DNA of 64,000 nucleotides from Burkholderia diffusa (GTDB lineage Bacteria; Pseudomonadota; Gammaproteobacteria; Burkholderiales; Burkholderiaceae), in contig NZ_CP013363.1 in assembly GCF_001718315.1 (NCBI RefSeq), forward strand, positions 1,302,001-1,366,000. Reading direction: 5' to 3'. A model generated the notes under the pieces. It was not told the origin of the DNA. It worked only from the letters and a program-made list of their open reading frames with translations, and searched no databases. The translations under genes and the position numbers were made by a program. Shown here piece after piece: positions 35,180 through 44,056 of this stretch; position 1 is the first letter of the stretch, and each line of letters starts with the position of its first letter.

Positions 35180-36331
35180 TCACAGGCGCTCGATGATCGT
35201 GACGTTCGCGAGGCCGCCGCCTTCGCACATCGTCTGCAATCCGTAACGGCCGCCGGTGCGCTCGAGTTCGTGCAGCAGTGTCGTCATCAGCCGCGCACCC
35301 GTCGCGCCGAGTGGATGGCCGAGCGCGATGCCGCCGCCGTTCGGGTTGGTCTTTTCGTGCGGGAAGCGCGTGTCCGCGAGCCACGCTTGCGCGACCGACG
35401 CGAACGCCTCGTTCATCTCGACGACATCGATGCGCGACCAGTCGAGCCCGCTCTTCTTCAACGCGGCCTTGGTTGCCGGGATCGGCGCGGTGAGCATCCA
35501 CAGCGGATCGTCGCCGAGCACGCTCAGGTGGTGAATGCGCGCGCGCGGCGTGAGCCCGTAGCGCTTCAGCGCGTCCTCCGACACGATCAGCAACGCGGCG
35601 GCCGCGTCGCAGGTCTGGCTCGCGACGGCGGCCGTCAACGAGCCGCCCGGCATCAGCGGCTCGAGCGTCGCCATCTTTTCGAGCGATGTGTCCGGGCGCG
35701 GCGTCTCGTCGTGGAGCACGCCTTCGAGCGGCACGATTTCCCGCTTGAAATGGCCGGCCTCGATCGCCGCCACCGCGCGCCGGTGGCTTTCCAGCGCGTA
35801 GCGCTCCATCGCATCGCGCGACAGGTTCCAGTGATCGGCGATCCGCTGTGCCGCGACGAACTGCGACACGGGCGCGTCGCCAAAGCGCGCGCGCCAGCCG
35901 GCGCTGCCCGAGAACGGGTCGTTGAAGCCGAGCGGCGCGGCGCTCGTCATCGCGGATGAGATCGGGATCTGCGTCATCGTCTGCACGCCGCCCGCGACCA
36001 CGACGTCCTGCACGCCGCTCATCACGGCCTGCGCGGCAAAATGCACGGCCTGCTGCGACGAGCCGCACTGGCGATCGACCGTCACGCCCGGCACCTGCAA
36101 CGGCAGCCCGGCCGCGAGCCAGCAGGTGCGCGCGATATTGCCGGCGAGCGGGCCGATCGTGTCGACGCAGCCGAACACGACGTCGTCGTATTCGTCGGCC
36201 GGAATCGCATTGCGTTCGACGAGCGTCTTCAGCACGAAGCCGCCGAGGTCCGCCGCATGCACGTGGGCGAGCCCGCCCTTGCGGCGGCCGGTCGGCGTGC
36301 GCAGCGCGTCGACGATATAGGCTTGTTTCAT
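35180..36331 (-). CDS. fadA6: Thiolase, FadA6-like
   Basis: 383-residue thiolase matching FadA6 (Rv3556c) in VDALRTPTGRRKGGLAHVHA, GCVDTIGPLAGNIARTCWLA, the nucleophile segment VTVDRQCGSSQQAVHFAAQ, IPISSAMTSAAPLGF, PNGGGIALGHPLGATGARL and the C-terminal QTMCEGGGLANVTIIERL. FadA6 performs thiolytic cleavage during breakdown of the former ring C/D chain. The start ATG at 36331 shares one base with the stop of the upstream fadE gene (TGATG), so translation is coupled. It is clearly different from the general thiolase at 29305. Confidence 0.93.
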   Translation of the reverse strand: MKQAYIVDALRTPTGRRKGGLAHVHAADLGGFVLKTLVERNAIPADEYDDVVFGCVDTIGPLAGNIARTCWLAAGLPLQVPGVTVDRQCGSSQQAVHFAAQAVMSGVQDVVVAGGVQTMTQIPISSAMTSAAPLGFNDPFSGSAGWRARFGDAPVSQFVAAQRIADHWNLSRDAMERYALESHRRAVAAIEAGHFKREIVPLEGVLHDETPRPDTSLEKMATLEPLMPGGSLTAAVASQTCDAAAALLIVSEDALKRYGLTPRARIHHLSVLGDDPLWMLTAPIPATKAALKKSGLDWSRIDVVEMNEAFASVAQAWLADTRFPHEKTNPNGGGIALGHPLGATGARLMTTLLHELERTGGRYGLQTMCEGGGLANVTIIERL

Positions 36332-37398
36332 CAATGGATTTCCTCGAAGTCGAAGGTCTGCGCGGGGCCGATCGGCAATGCGTCGCCGAGGATCGCGTCG
36401 GCCACGCGGGCCTTGTGGAATGCGTTGTCGCCCCAGCTGCCGGAGAGCGCCCAGATCCGCTTCATGAAGATCTGCAGATCGAGCTCCCACGTGTAGCCGA
36501 TGGCGCCGTGCACCTGCATCGTGTGACGCGCGGCCAGTTGTGCGGCGGCGGTCGCCGCGAGCTTCGCGTGCGACACCAGCACCGCGCGCCGCGGGTGATC
36601 GTCGGCGATCGCCTGAGCGGCGCGCGCGACCACCGGCCGTGCGAACTCGTAGCGGATCGCGACGTCGGCGAGCAGGTGCTTGAGCGCCTGGTACGAGCCG
36701 ATCGCCTTGCCGAACTGCTTGCGTTGCGCGCTGTAGTCGATCGCGACGTCGAGCACGCGCTGCGTGAGACCGAGCAGCTGCGCCGCGACCGCGAACGCGC
36801 CGTGGTCGAGCGCGCGATCGAGCAGCGGCGCGGCTTCGTCGGCGCGCGCGATGCGCGTGGCCGCCGACGGCTCCCAGTCGAGCGTGAACAAGCGTCGCGA
36901 TGGATCGACGCTGTCGACCGCGCGCCACGCGCACTGCGCGGGATCGACGCGGTGCAGCTCGCCGCGGTGCTCGCACATCAGCGTCTGCGCGACGTGCACG
37001 TCGGCCGCGTACGGGTTCACCGGATGCACGAGCGCGACACGCGCGCGCCCTTCGGCGATGTCGCGCAGCAGCGCGTCGCGCCAGTCGCTGGCCGGCAGCC
37101 GCGCGAGCACGCCGGCCGATACGAGCGCCGTGTCGAGCAATGGCTCGGGGCTGCCGAAGTAGCCGTAGGTCTGCGCGAGCAGCGCCCATTCCACTTCGGT
37201 CAGGCCGAGGCCGCCGTGCGCCTCGGGCACCGACACGGCGGTCAGCCCCTGCGACGCGAACAGCGACCACAACGCGTCGGAGCGGCCGGTCGGCGTGACC
37301 CACAGCTCGCGGATCAGCTCCGGGGTCATCTCGGTCATCAGCAGGCGCTTCACGCTGTCCGCGAGCGCTTCCTGGTCTTCATCGAATACGAAATCCAT
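36331..37398 (-). CDS. Acyl-CoA dehydrogenase, FadE32/FadE33-like partner subunit
   Basis: 355-residue acyl-CoA dehydrogenase from ATG 37398 (MDFVFDEDQEALADSVKRLL). It has VPEAHGGLGLTEVEWALLAQ, DYSAQRKQFGKAIGSYQALK and MQVHGAIGYTWELDLQIFMK, but it lacks the full middle substrate-binding motifs. This is as expected for the shorter FadE32/FadE33-type subunits that pair with FadE31. The FadE31-like gene lies immediately upstream (35 bp). Together they probably form a heterotetramer oxidising the ring-opened HIP-CoA product (COCHEA-CoA side). Confidence 0.88.
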   Translation of the reverse strand: MDFVFDEDQEALADSVKRLLMTEMTPELIRELWVTPTGRSDALWSLFASQGLTAVSVPEAHGGLGLTEVEWALLAQTYGYFGSPEPLLDTALVSAGVLARLPASDWRDALLRDIAEGRARVALVHPVNPYAADVHVAQTLMCEHRGELHRVDPAQCAWRAVDSVDPSRRLFTLDWEPSAATRIARADEAAPLLDRALDHGAFAVAAQLLGLTQRVLDVAIDYSAQRKQFGKAIGSYQALKHLLADVAIRYEFARPVVARAAQAIADDHPRRAVLVSHAKLAATAAAQLAARHTMQVHGAIGYTWELDLQIFMKRIWALSGSWGDNAFHKARVADAILGDALPIGPAQTFDFEEIH

Positions 37399-37433
37399 AC
37401 GATGTCCGTTCAGTGAGGGTGGCGCCGGCGCGC

Positions 37434-38603
37434 TTATGCGCGCGGCATGCCGAGCATCCGTTCGGCGACGATGTTGCGCTGGATCTCGTTGGTGCCCGCG
37501 TAGATCGGGCCGGCCTGCGCGAACAGGAAGCCGTCGAGCCAATGGCCGAGCGTCGCTTGCTGAGCGGCCGTCTGCGGAACGATCTCGCCATGCGCGCCGA
37601 GAATGTCGAGCGCGGTCTGGTGCATCCTCAGGTCGAGCTCCGACCAGAACACCTTGTTGGTGCTCGACTCCGCGCCGATATGGCCGCCCTTGAGCAGCCG
37701 GCTCGCGGTCGCGTAGGTCGACAGCGCGTATGCCTGCGCGTCCATCCACGCGGACACCACGCGTTCGCGCAGCGTCGGGTCGCGATCCGCGCTGTCGCGG
37801 TGCGCGAGATACAGGTCGCGCAGCGCCTGCGCGGTGCGCTGGAAACGGGCGGGCGAACGCAGCATCAACCCGCGCTCGAAGCCGGCGGTCGCCATCGCGA
37901 CCTGCCAGCCCGCGCCCTCGGCCGCGAGGCGGTTCTCGACCGGCACGCGCACGTCGTCGAAGAAGATTTCCGCGAAGCCCGTCTGCCCGTTCAGCTGGCG
38001 GATCGGCCGCACGGTGATGCCCGGCGCGGACAGCGGCACCATCAGGAACGTGAGCCCATGATGGCGCGACGATTCGGGATCGCTGCGGAACAGCCCGAAC
38101 AGCCAATCGGCCCATACCGCGCGGGTCGACCAGATCTTCTGGCCGTTGAGCACGTATTCGTCGCCGATGCGGATCGCGGTCGTGCGGATCGCGGCCATGT
38201 CCGAGCCCGCGTTCGGCTCCGACCAGCCCTGCGCCCACACGTGCTCGCCCGCCGCCATCGCCGGCAGGAAGCGCGCCTTCTGCTGCGCGGTACCAAAATC
38301 CATCAGCGTCGGACCGAGCAGGAAGATGCCGTTCTGGTTCACGCGCATCGGTGCGTCGGCGCGCCAGTACTCTTCCTCGAAGATCAGCCACTCGATCAGG
38401 TCGCAACCTCGCCCGCCCAGCTCGCGCGGCCACGTGACCATGCTCCAGCGGCCCGAATGCAGCGTGCGCTCCCATTCGCGGTGCGCGGCAAAGCCTTCCT
38501 CGGTGTCGAAGCTCGGCAGCCGCTCGCGCGGCACGTGCGCGGCGAGCCATTCACGGATTTCCGCGCGGAACGCCTGCTGTTGTGGCGTATAGGTCAGGTT
38601 CAT
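37434..38603 (-). CDS. fadE31: Acyl-CoA dehydrogenase, FadE31-like
   Basis: 389-residue acyl-CoA dehydrogenase matching FadE31 (Rv3562) in distinctive segments: FDTEEGFAAHREWERTLHSG, MVTWPRELGGRG, WLIFEEEYWRADAPMRVNQN, VWAQGWSEPNAGSDMAAIRT, LNGQKIWSTRAVWADWLFGL, FERGLMLRSPARF and IYAGTNEIQRNIVAERMLG. It starts at ATG 38603, overlapping the echA20 stop by 4 bp (ATGA). It should be the catalytic partner of the next gene. The identification is from remembered family sequence. Confidence 0.9.
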   Translation of the reverse strand: MNLTYTPQQQAFRAEIREWLAAHVPRERLPSFDTEEGFAAHREWERTLHSGRWSMVTWPRELGGRGCDLIEWLIFEEEYWRADAPMRVNQNGIFLLGPTLMDFGTAQQKARFLPAMAAGEHVWAQGWSEPNAGSDMAAIRTTAIRIGDEYVLNGQKIWSTRAVWADWLFGLFRSDPESSRHHGLTFLMVPLSAPGITVRPIRQLNGQTGFAEIFFDDVRVPVENRLAAEGAGWQVAMATAGFERGLMLRSPARFQRTAQALRDLYLAHRDSADRDPTLRERVVSAWMDAQAYALSTYATASRLLKGGHIGAESSTNKVFWSELDLRMHQTALDILGAHGEIVPQTAAQQATLGHWLDGFLFAQAGPIYAGTNEIQRNIVAERMLGMPRA

Positions 38604-39403
38604 GCGCGCGCCTCCTCGGCCTGCGCGTCGAATCGCGCATCGCGCTTCTCGACGAACGCGGCACGCGCCTCCGTCGAATCGTTGGTCATGTACGCCTGCA
38701 GCGTAAAGCCCTGCTCCCAGCGGTACTTGTCCTCGAGATCGCCGTCTTCGACGCCGTTCAGCGCCTCCTTCGCGAGCCGCACCATCGCGGGGCTCTTTTC
38801 CGCGATCTTGCGGCCGATCGCAAGCGCCGCGTCGCGCAGCGCGTCGCGCGCGACGACCTGCTCGACCGCACCGAGCCGGTATGCCTCGGCCGCGTCGATC
38901 ATGTCGCCGGTGAAGTACATCGCGCGGACCTTCTGCACCCCGAACAGTCGTTGCAGATGCGCGCCGCCGCCCATCGCGCCGCGGTCGATCTCCGGCACGC
39001 CGAAGCGCGCGCAATCGGCCGCGACGACGATATCCGCCGCGCCGCAAATACCGATTCCGCCGCCAAGCACGAAGCCGTGCACGGCCGCGATCACCGGCTT
39101 CGGGTTGCGGTGCACCGCGCGGAACGTCTCGTAGTTGCCCGCGTTGACCGACACGATCCGCTCCGGATGCGCGGCCAGCTCCTTGATGTCGACGCCCGCG
39201 CAGAAGCCTCGGCCTTCGCCGCGCACGACGATCACGCGCACGTCGTCGTCCTCGCCAAGCGCATCGAGCGCCCGCGCGAGCGCGTGCCAGCCCTGCGCAT
39301 CGAGCGCATTCACGGGCGGATGGGCGATCACCAGTTCGGCGATGCCGTCGGCGCGCTCGATCCGGAACGGCGTCGCGCCGCCCGGTTGTTTGGATGTAGT
39401 CAT
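38600..39403 (-). CDS. echA20: Enoyl-CoA hydratase family, EchA20-like ring hydrolase
   Basis: 267-residue crotonase-fold protein from ATG 39403; a longer upstream frame is open but lacks family sequence. Features matching EchA20 (Rv3550) are VIAHPPVNALDAQGWHALAR, VRGEGRGFCAGVDIKELAAH, VIAAVHGFVLGGGIGICGAA, FGVPEIDRGAMGGGAHLQRL and a late YRWEQGFTLQAYM. In the known pathway EchA20 hydrolytically opens ring D of HIEC-CoA. It lies 25 bp after ipdC and overlaps fadE31. Confidence 0.9.
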   Translation of the reverse strand: MTTSKQPGGATPFRIERADGIAELVIAHPPVNALDAQGWHALARALDALGEDDDVRVIVVRGEGRGFCAGVDIKELAAHPERIVSVNAGNYETFRAVHRNPKPVIAAVHGFVLGGGIGICGAADIVVAADCARFGVPEIDRGAMGGGAHLQRLFGVQKVRAMYFTGDMIDAAEAYRLGAVEQVVARDALRDAALAIGRKIAEKSPAMVRLAKEALNGVEDGDLEDKYRWEQGFTLQAYMTNDSTEARAAFVEKRDARFDAQAEEARA

Positions 39404-39428
39404 CTCCACTGCCTCCCTGTGATGTCTT

Positions 39429-40517
39429 TCAGGCCGCGTCGGTCGCCGCCACGCCGCGCAACGCGGCCAGCGCGTCGAGCCGCTCGCACGCTTGCGCGAC
39501 GATTCGCGCAATCAGCGCGTCGCACGATTCAATCGCGCCGATCATCGCTGCCGCCTGGCCGCTCGGCAGCACGCCGTCGTCCGGCCGCCCCTCGACGATC
39601 GCGCGCTGGATCAGGAACGGCGCGTTCGCGGCCATCAGCGTCTGGCTCGCCGTGTAGTCGTGCGAGCGCAGCGCCTTGATCGCGAGGCGCAGCATGTCGG
39701 TCGTACGCAGCCCGTTCTGGCGGCGCCAGGCTTCAGCCGTCTTCAGCGCGAAGGCCGTGCGGCGCAGCGGGCCGAAGCGCTCGAGCTTCAGCAGATACGG
39801 GTTGTCGATCATCCGTTGCGGCAGCCCGTCGAGCGCGTCCGACACGCGGATTCGCGCCGGGTCGCCGACCGCGACGTACCGCTCGAGCGTCGCGCGCGGC
39901 ACCGGCGATTCGGCGCTCATCAGGAAGCGCGTGCCCATCGCGATGCCGGCCGCGCCGTACGCGAGCGCGGCCGCCAGCCCGCGACCGTCGAAGAAACCGC
40001 CGGCCGCGACGACGGGCACCCGCACCGCATCGAGCACACTCGGCAGCAGCAGCGTGGTCGGCACCGAGCCCGTATGGCCGCCGCCTTCCGCGCCCTGCAC
40101 GGTCACGATGTCCGCGCCGAGCTCGACCGCCTTCGCCGCATGCTTCGGCGCGCCGACGGTCGGCATGCAGACGATGCCGGCATCCTTGAAGCGGCGGATC
40201 GTCTTCGCGTCCGGCCCGCGGCCGTAGCTGACCGCGCGCAGCCGGTGCTCGATCGCGAGATCGACCACTTGCGCGGCGTTCTTCTGGAACATGTGGAAGT
40301 TGATGCCGAACGGCTTGTCGGTCAGCGACTTCACCTTCAGGATCTCGGCCTCGACCTGCTCCGGTTCGAGTGTCGCGCCGGCCAGGAAGCCGAAGCCGCC
40401 GGCGTTGGCGGTCGCCGCGACGAGCCGCGCGTCGGCCACCCAGCCCATCGCGGTCTGCACGATCGGGTAGCGACAGCCGAGCAGGTCGCACAACGGCGTA
40501 TGCAGCGTCTCGCTCAT
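39429..40517 (-). CDS. ipdC: IpdC-like flavin-dependent dehydrogenase (nitronate monooxygenase fold)
   Basis: 362-residue TIM-barrel FMN protein of the nitronate monooxygenase/2-nitropropane dioxygenase family. It has CDLLGCRYPIVQTAMGWVAD, TANAGGFGFLAGATL, GINFHMFQKN, VTVQGAEGGGHTGSVPT, VVAAGGFFDGRGLAAALAYG and MGTRFLMSAESP. IpdC (Rv3553) introduces the ring-C double bond in the HIP-CoA pathway. The context here is the same: adjacent to ipdAB, echA20 and fadE31. The ATG at 40517 overlaps the stop of the enoyl-CoA hydratase gene by 4 bp. Confidence 0.9.
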   Translation of the reverse strand: MSETLHTPLCDLLGCRYPIVQTAMGWVADARLVAATANAGGFGFLAGATLEPEQVEAEILKVKSLTDKPFGINFHMFQKNAAQVVDLAIEHRLRAVSYGRGPDAKTIRRFKDAGIVCMPTVGAPKHAAKAVELGADIVTVQGAEGGGHTGSVPTTLLLPSVLDAVRVPVVAAGGFFDGRGLAAALAYGAAGIAMGTRFLMSAESPVPRATLERYVAVGDPARIRVSDALDGLPQRMIDNPYLLKLERFGPLRRTAFALKTAEAWRRQNGLRTTDMLRLAIKALRSHDYTASQTLMAANAPFLIQRAIVEGRPDDGVLPSGQAAAMIGAIESCDALIARIVAQACERLDALAALRGVAATDAA

Positions 40518-41440
40518 GCGGCGGCTCCGTTGACGGCCGTCGTTGCCGCGTCGGCCCGCCCTTCGCTGTCCGCCTGCTCCGGCCGGCGCTGCGAGCTGGC
40601 CATCTTGCGCGCGTCGTAGCCGCCGAGGCGGTCGCCGCTGACGAGCTCGTTGTGCGCATGCGCGAAGTGATGCCATGCGAATGCCGCGTCCATCGCCGCG
40701 CGCTTGCCCTGCAGTTCCTCGACGTGGTTCAGCGCCTGCTTGGTCAGCGCGAGGCCGAGCCTCGGCATCGTCGCGATCTTCGCGGCGATCGCGTAGGTCG
40801 CGTCGCGCAGCCGCTCGCGCGGCACCACGCGGTTGACCATGCCCATCTGGTACGCGCGCTCGGCCGTCATCCGCTCGCCGAGGAACAGGAACTCCTTCGC
40901 GATGCGCGGGTTCAGCTCGTACGCATGCGCGAAATACTCGACACCCGGAATCCCCATCCGCACGACCGGATCCGCGAAGAACGCGTCTTCCGACGCGACG
41001 ATCAGGTCGCACACCCACGCGAGCATCAGCCCGCCTGCGATGCATGCACCGTGCACCATCGCGATGGTCGGCTTCGGCAGGTCGCGCCAGCGCCGGCACA
41101 TCCCGAGATACACCTCCTGTTCGCGCGCATAGAGGAATTCGCCGCCCTCCTTGTCGACGTGGTCGTACCACAGCGACGCGCGCTCGAACGACTCGTGAAT
41201 GTCGCGGCCCGGCGTGCCGATGTCGTGGCCCGCCGAGAAATGTTTGCCGGCGCCCGCGAGCACGATCGCCTTCACTTCGTCGTCGTGCGACGCGCGCCGG
41301 AAAGCCGCGTCGAGCGCATACGTCATCTTCGAGTTCTGCGCGTTGTGATACTCGGGACGGTTCATCGTGATCGTCGCGATGCCGTCCTCGACCGCGTAGT
41401 CGACGACACCATCGCCGAACGCCATTTGGGTCGCTTCCAT
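40514..41440 (-). CDS. Enoyl-CoA hydratase/isomerase family protein
   Basis: 308-residue crotonase-family protein. It has ITMNRPEYHNAQNSKMTYAL, VLAGAGKHFSAGHDIGTPG, PTIAMVHGACIAGGLMLAWV, VVRMGIPGVEYFAHAYELNP and a long C-terminal part (ALNHVEELQGKRAAMDAAFA and so on). The start at 41440 has GAGG six bases upstream; an ATG at 41452 overlapping the ipdB stop (ATGA) is an equal alternative. It lies between ipdB and ipdC. It is larger than EchA20 and of a different subgroup. It probably hydrates an unsaturated C/D-ring or side-chain CoA ester. Confidence 0.87.
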   Translation of the reverse strand: MEATQMAFGDGVVDYAVEDGIATITMNRPEYHNAQNSKMTYALDAAFRRASHDDEVKAIVLAGAGKHFSAGHDIGTPGRDIHESFERASLWYDHVDKEGGEFLYAREQEVYLGMCRRWRDLPKPTIAMVHGACIAGGLMLAWVCDLIVASEDAFFADPVVRMGIPGVEYFAHAYELNPRIAKEFLFLGERMTAERAYQMGMVNRVVPRERLRDATYAIAAKIATMPRLGLALTKQALNHVEELQGKRAAMDAAFAWHHFAHAHNELVSGDRLGGYDARKMASSQRRPEQADSEGRADAATTAVNGAAA

Positions 41441-41448
41441 GTCGGACC

Positions 41449-42246
41449 TCATCCGCGGCGCGGCGCCGGATTGTTGCGCACGATCGTCGCGCGCAGGTTG
41501 TGAGGGTCGAGCGCACGCACGATGCGCAGGTCTTCCGCGCTCGGCGGGGCCGTCGTGCCGAGCTCCGGTGCAGCAATCAGCGGGAAGCCGGTCGCGTCCT
41601 GCACCTCGTCGAAGCTCACGCCCGGATGCAGCGAGCGCACGCGGATCGCATGGTCGGGGCCGCCGAAATCCATCACGCAGAGATCGGTGACGATGCTGCG
41701 CAGGTCGACGAAGGTCTTCATGCCGGGCAGCCGGCGCGCCGGGTTGTAGCCGACCGTGCAGACCATGTCGACTTCGTCTGCGACGAACGTGCGCTTGCCG
41801 TGGCCGCTGATGAAGAACGAATTCGCGTGGTTCGTCGAGTTGCCGGGGAAGCCGCGCGCGCCGAGCAGTTGCGTCTTCGGACGCGCGTAGTCGTCGCCGA
41901 GCCACGAGATGTTCGCCTGGCCGAAGCGGTCGATCTGCGTCGGCATCACGAGCGCGTGGCGGCGGCCGTGCCACAGGCAGTCGAACACGCGTTCGTATGT
42001 CATCCAGCCGCTCGCCTTCACGCGATAGCCGTCGGGGCGCGGCCCGAGCGGGACCGGCTCCTCGACGAGATACGCCTCGCCGTCGGTCAGCATCAGCCCG
42101 TTGTTGTACGCGAGCCGCGCGAGGCCGGCCGCGAGCCGCGGGCCCGTGCCGATGCCGGTCGCCAGCACTTCGCCGTCGTCGCGCCAGAGTCGCGCGGACG
42201 CGACGATCATCAGTTCCGCGAGGGAATGGTCGAGAGATTCGCTCAC
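41449..42246 (-). CDS. ipdB: CoA-transferase family hydrolase, beta subunit (IpdB)
   Basis: 265-residue family I CoA-transferase beta subunit, starting at GTG 42246 with GGAG upstream. Typical segments are IVASARLWRDDGEVLATGIG, LTDGEAYLVEEPVPLG, MPTQIDRFGQANISWLGDDY, FFISGHGKRTFVADEVDMVC and VRSLHPGVSFDEVQDATGFP. It follows ipdA by 10 bp. IpdAB is not a transferase in the known pathway but hydrolyses the last steroid ring (COCHEA-CoA). Confidence 0.92.
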   Translation of the reverse strand: MSESLDHSLAELMIVASARLWRDDGEVLATGIGTGPRLAAGLARLAYNNGLMLTDGEAYLVEEPVPLGPRPDGYRVKASGWMTYERVFDCLWHGRRHALVMPTQIDRFGQANISWLGDDYARPKTQLLGARGFPGNSTNHANSFFISGHGKRTFVADEVDMVCTVGYNPARRLPGMKTFVDLRSIVTDLCVMDFGGPDHAIRVRSLHPGVSFDEVQDATGFPLIAAPELGTTAPPSAEDLRIVRALDPHNLRATIVRNNPAPRRG

Positions 42247-42256
42247 AGGCGCTCCT

Positions 42257-43150
42257 TTACAGAATCGGCAATGGCAGCGTCGCCACATGCGACAGGCCGC
42301 CGACGCCTTCGAGATACTGGCGTTCGTCCTGGCCCACCACATCGCGCAGGTACGCCGCCGTCTTCGCGTCGTCTTCCGCGCTCGCGCAGTACGCGCGCAG
42401 GTGCGGCAGGTCCCAGCCGTAGGCCGGCCCGCACGACGTCGGGTGTGCGCCGCCCGGCGCATGCACGATGCCGGTGACGAGCGAGCGCTCGAACGGATTG
42501 CGTTTTGCGGCATCGAGGTCTTCGGTCGCGAGCGACGCGTCGACCGTTTCCGCCGACACGTAGCAGCGCTGCGCGGCGCGCGCCATCCACGCGTCGAAGA
42601 ACGGATCGGGGCCGTCGATGCGCGTGTTGCCCATCCGGTCTGCCGCGTTCACGTGCAGCAGCGCGACGTCGAGTTCGAGCGCCGGCATCGCGAGCAGCGT
42701 CTCGCTGTCGTCGTACGGCGACTTGACCGTGCGCAGGTGCGGCGCGTGATCGAGCAGCGCGGTGCCGAGCCCGGCGCGTGTCGGCAGGAACGGCAGGCGC
42801 GCGGCGGCCGCGCGCAAGCCGAGCTGCAACATGCCTTCGTCGAGTTCCAGCACGTCGACACGGCCTTGTTCGCGGGCGCGGCGGAAATGCGGTTCGAGCG
42901 GGATCACGTCCAGCGACACGAAGCCGAACACCACCTTGCGCACCTTGCCCGCCGCGCACAGCAGGCCGACGTCGGCACCGCCGTAGGCGACGACCGTCAG
43001 GTCCTTCAGGTTCGAGCGCGCGATCTCGCGCACCAGTGCCATCGGCTTGCGCCGAGGCCCCCATCCGCCGATGCCGATCGTCATGCCGTCGGCGAGTTGC
43101 GCGACCACGTCGCGCGCGGACATCGTCTTGTCGAGAGGTTTCATCGTCAT
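42257..43150 (-). CDS. ipdA: CoA-transferase family ring-cleaving hydrolase, alpha subunit (IpdA)
   Basis: 297-residue CoA-transferase alpha subunit. It has DGMTIGIGGWGPRRKPMALV, VAYGGADVGLLCAAGKVRKV, FGFVSLDVIPLEPHFRRARE and VDVLELDEGMLQLGLRAAA. Glu105 in ELDEGM is at the position I recall for the essential Glu of characterised IpdA. Later motifs include LHVNAADRMGNTRI. It is located 9 bp after hsaC and 10 bp before ipdB. With IpdB it opens the final ring of the steroid skeleton. Confidence 0.93.
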   Translation of the reverse strand: MTMKPLDKTMSARDVVAQLADGMTIGIGGWGPRRKPMALVREIARSNLKDLTVVAYGGADVGLLCAAGKVRKVVFGFVSLDVIPLEPHFRRAREQGRVDVLELDEGMLQLGLRAAAARLPFLPTRAGLGTALLDHAPHLRTVKSPYDDSETLLAMPALELDVALLHVNAADRMGNTRIDGPDPFFDAWMARAAQRCYVSAETVDASLATEDLDAAKRNPFERSLVTGIVHAPGGAHPTSCGPAYGWDLPHLRAYCASAEDDAKTAAYLRDVVGQDERQYLEGVGGLSHVATLPLPIL

Positions 43151-43159
43151 CGTGCTGGC

Positions 43160-44056
43160 CTACCGGTATCCGATGCTGAAATCGTGGCCCCACTGGCTCA
43201 CCTTGGTGGCCTCGAATACGGCGTGCTTCGACCAGTCGACCGTGAGGCCGCCGAAGCCGTATTCGAGATCGAAGCCGCCGGGGGTCTTCATGTAGAACGA
43301 GATCATCTGGTCGTTGCAGTGCCGGCCGAGCGTCGCCGACATCTTCACGTCGTGCGCGGCGACCCGATCGAGCGCGCGGCCGACTTCGTCCATCGAGTCG
43401 ACTTCGGCCATCACGTGCACGCAACCCGTCGGCACAGCCATCTCGAACAGCGCGAGGCTGTGATGGCGCGCGTTGCGGCAGTGCATGAAGTGGATGCGCT
43501 TCTCGGGTTCCGCGGGGTCCGGCGTGAACTTCACACGGTAGATGTCGGACAGCTCGAAGCCGAGCACGCCGCGCGCGAATGCGTCGGTCGCGTCGAACTG
43601 CGGCGCGGGCAGCACCGCGTGGCCGAGCCCCATGTCGCCAGTGACGAAGCGCGCGACGCCGAGCGGCGACACAAAGCGGCGGAAGTCGCAGCGCGCGCCC
43701 CAGTACAACTCGTGGCGGTTGCCGGACGGGTCGGTGCACCACGCCATCGCCTGCACGCGGCGCAGCGCGGCTTCGTCGCGCGTCGCGCGCACGGCTTCGA
43801 CGCCCGCATGTTGCAACGCCGCGAGCGCGGCATCGAACGCGGCGGCGTCGGGCAGCTCCCAGCCGGACGCGAAATAGCGATCGGCCGTGCCGGGGACGAT
43901 CACGTAGCGGAAATCGCGCTCGTCCATCTTCAGGTACAGCGCGCCGTCGGGCGCGTCGAGCGCCTGCATGCCCAGCACGTGTTCCGCATAGCGGCGCCAC
44001 GCATCGACGCGGGTCGCCTCGACGACGACGTAGCCGAGCGCACGGACATCGATCAT
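43160..44056 (-). CDS. hsaC: Extradiol dioxygenase HsaC (3,4-DHSA 4,5-dioxygenase, TesB type)
   Basis: 298-residue two-domain type I extradiol dioxygenase from ATG 44056 (GGAGG upstream). Iron ligands are His146 (GLGHAV), a His in ARHHSLAL (198/199) and Glu265 in FDLEYG. Tyr255 in SFYMKTPGG is also conserved. The C-terminal DWSKHAVFEATKVSQWGHDF is typical of the TesB/HsaC/BphC group. It cleaves the catechol form of ring A (DHSA) by meta-cleavage. It is the first gene of the 20-kb operon, so its promoter lies in 44057-44618. Confidence 0.95.
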   Translation of the reverse strand: MIDVRALGYVVVEATRVDAWRRYAEHVLGMQALDAPDGALYLKMDERDFRYVIVPGTADRYFASGWELPDAAAFDAALAALQHAGVEAVRATRDEAALRRVQAMAWCTDPSGNRHELYWGARCDFRRFVSPLGVARFVTGDMGLGHAVLPAPQFDATDAFARGVLGFELSDIYRVKFTPDPAEPEKRIHFMHCRNARHHSLALFEMAVPTGCVHVMAEVDSMDEVGRALDRVAAHDVKMSATLGRHCNDQMISFYMKTPGGFDLEYGFGGLTVDWSKHAVFEATKVSQWGHDFSIGYR

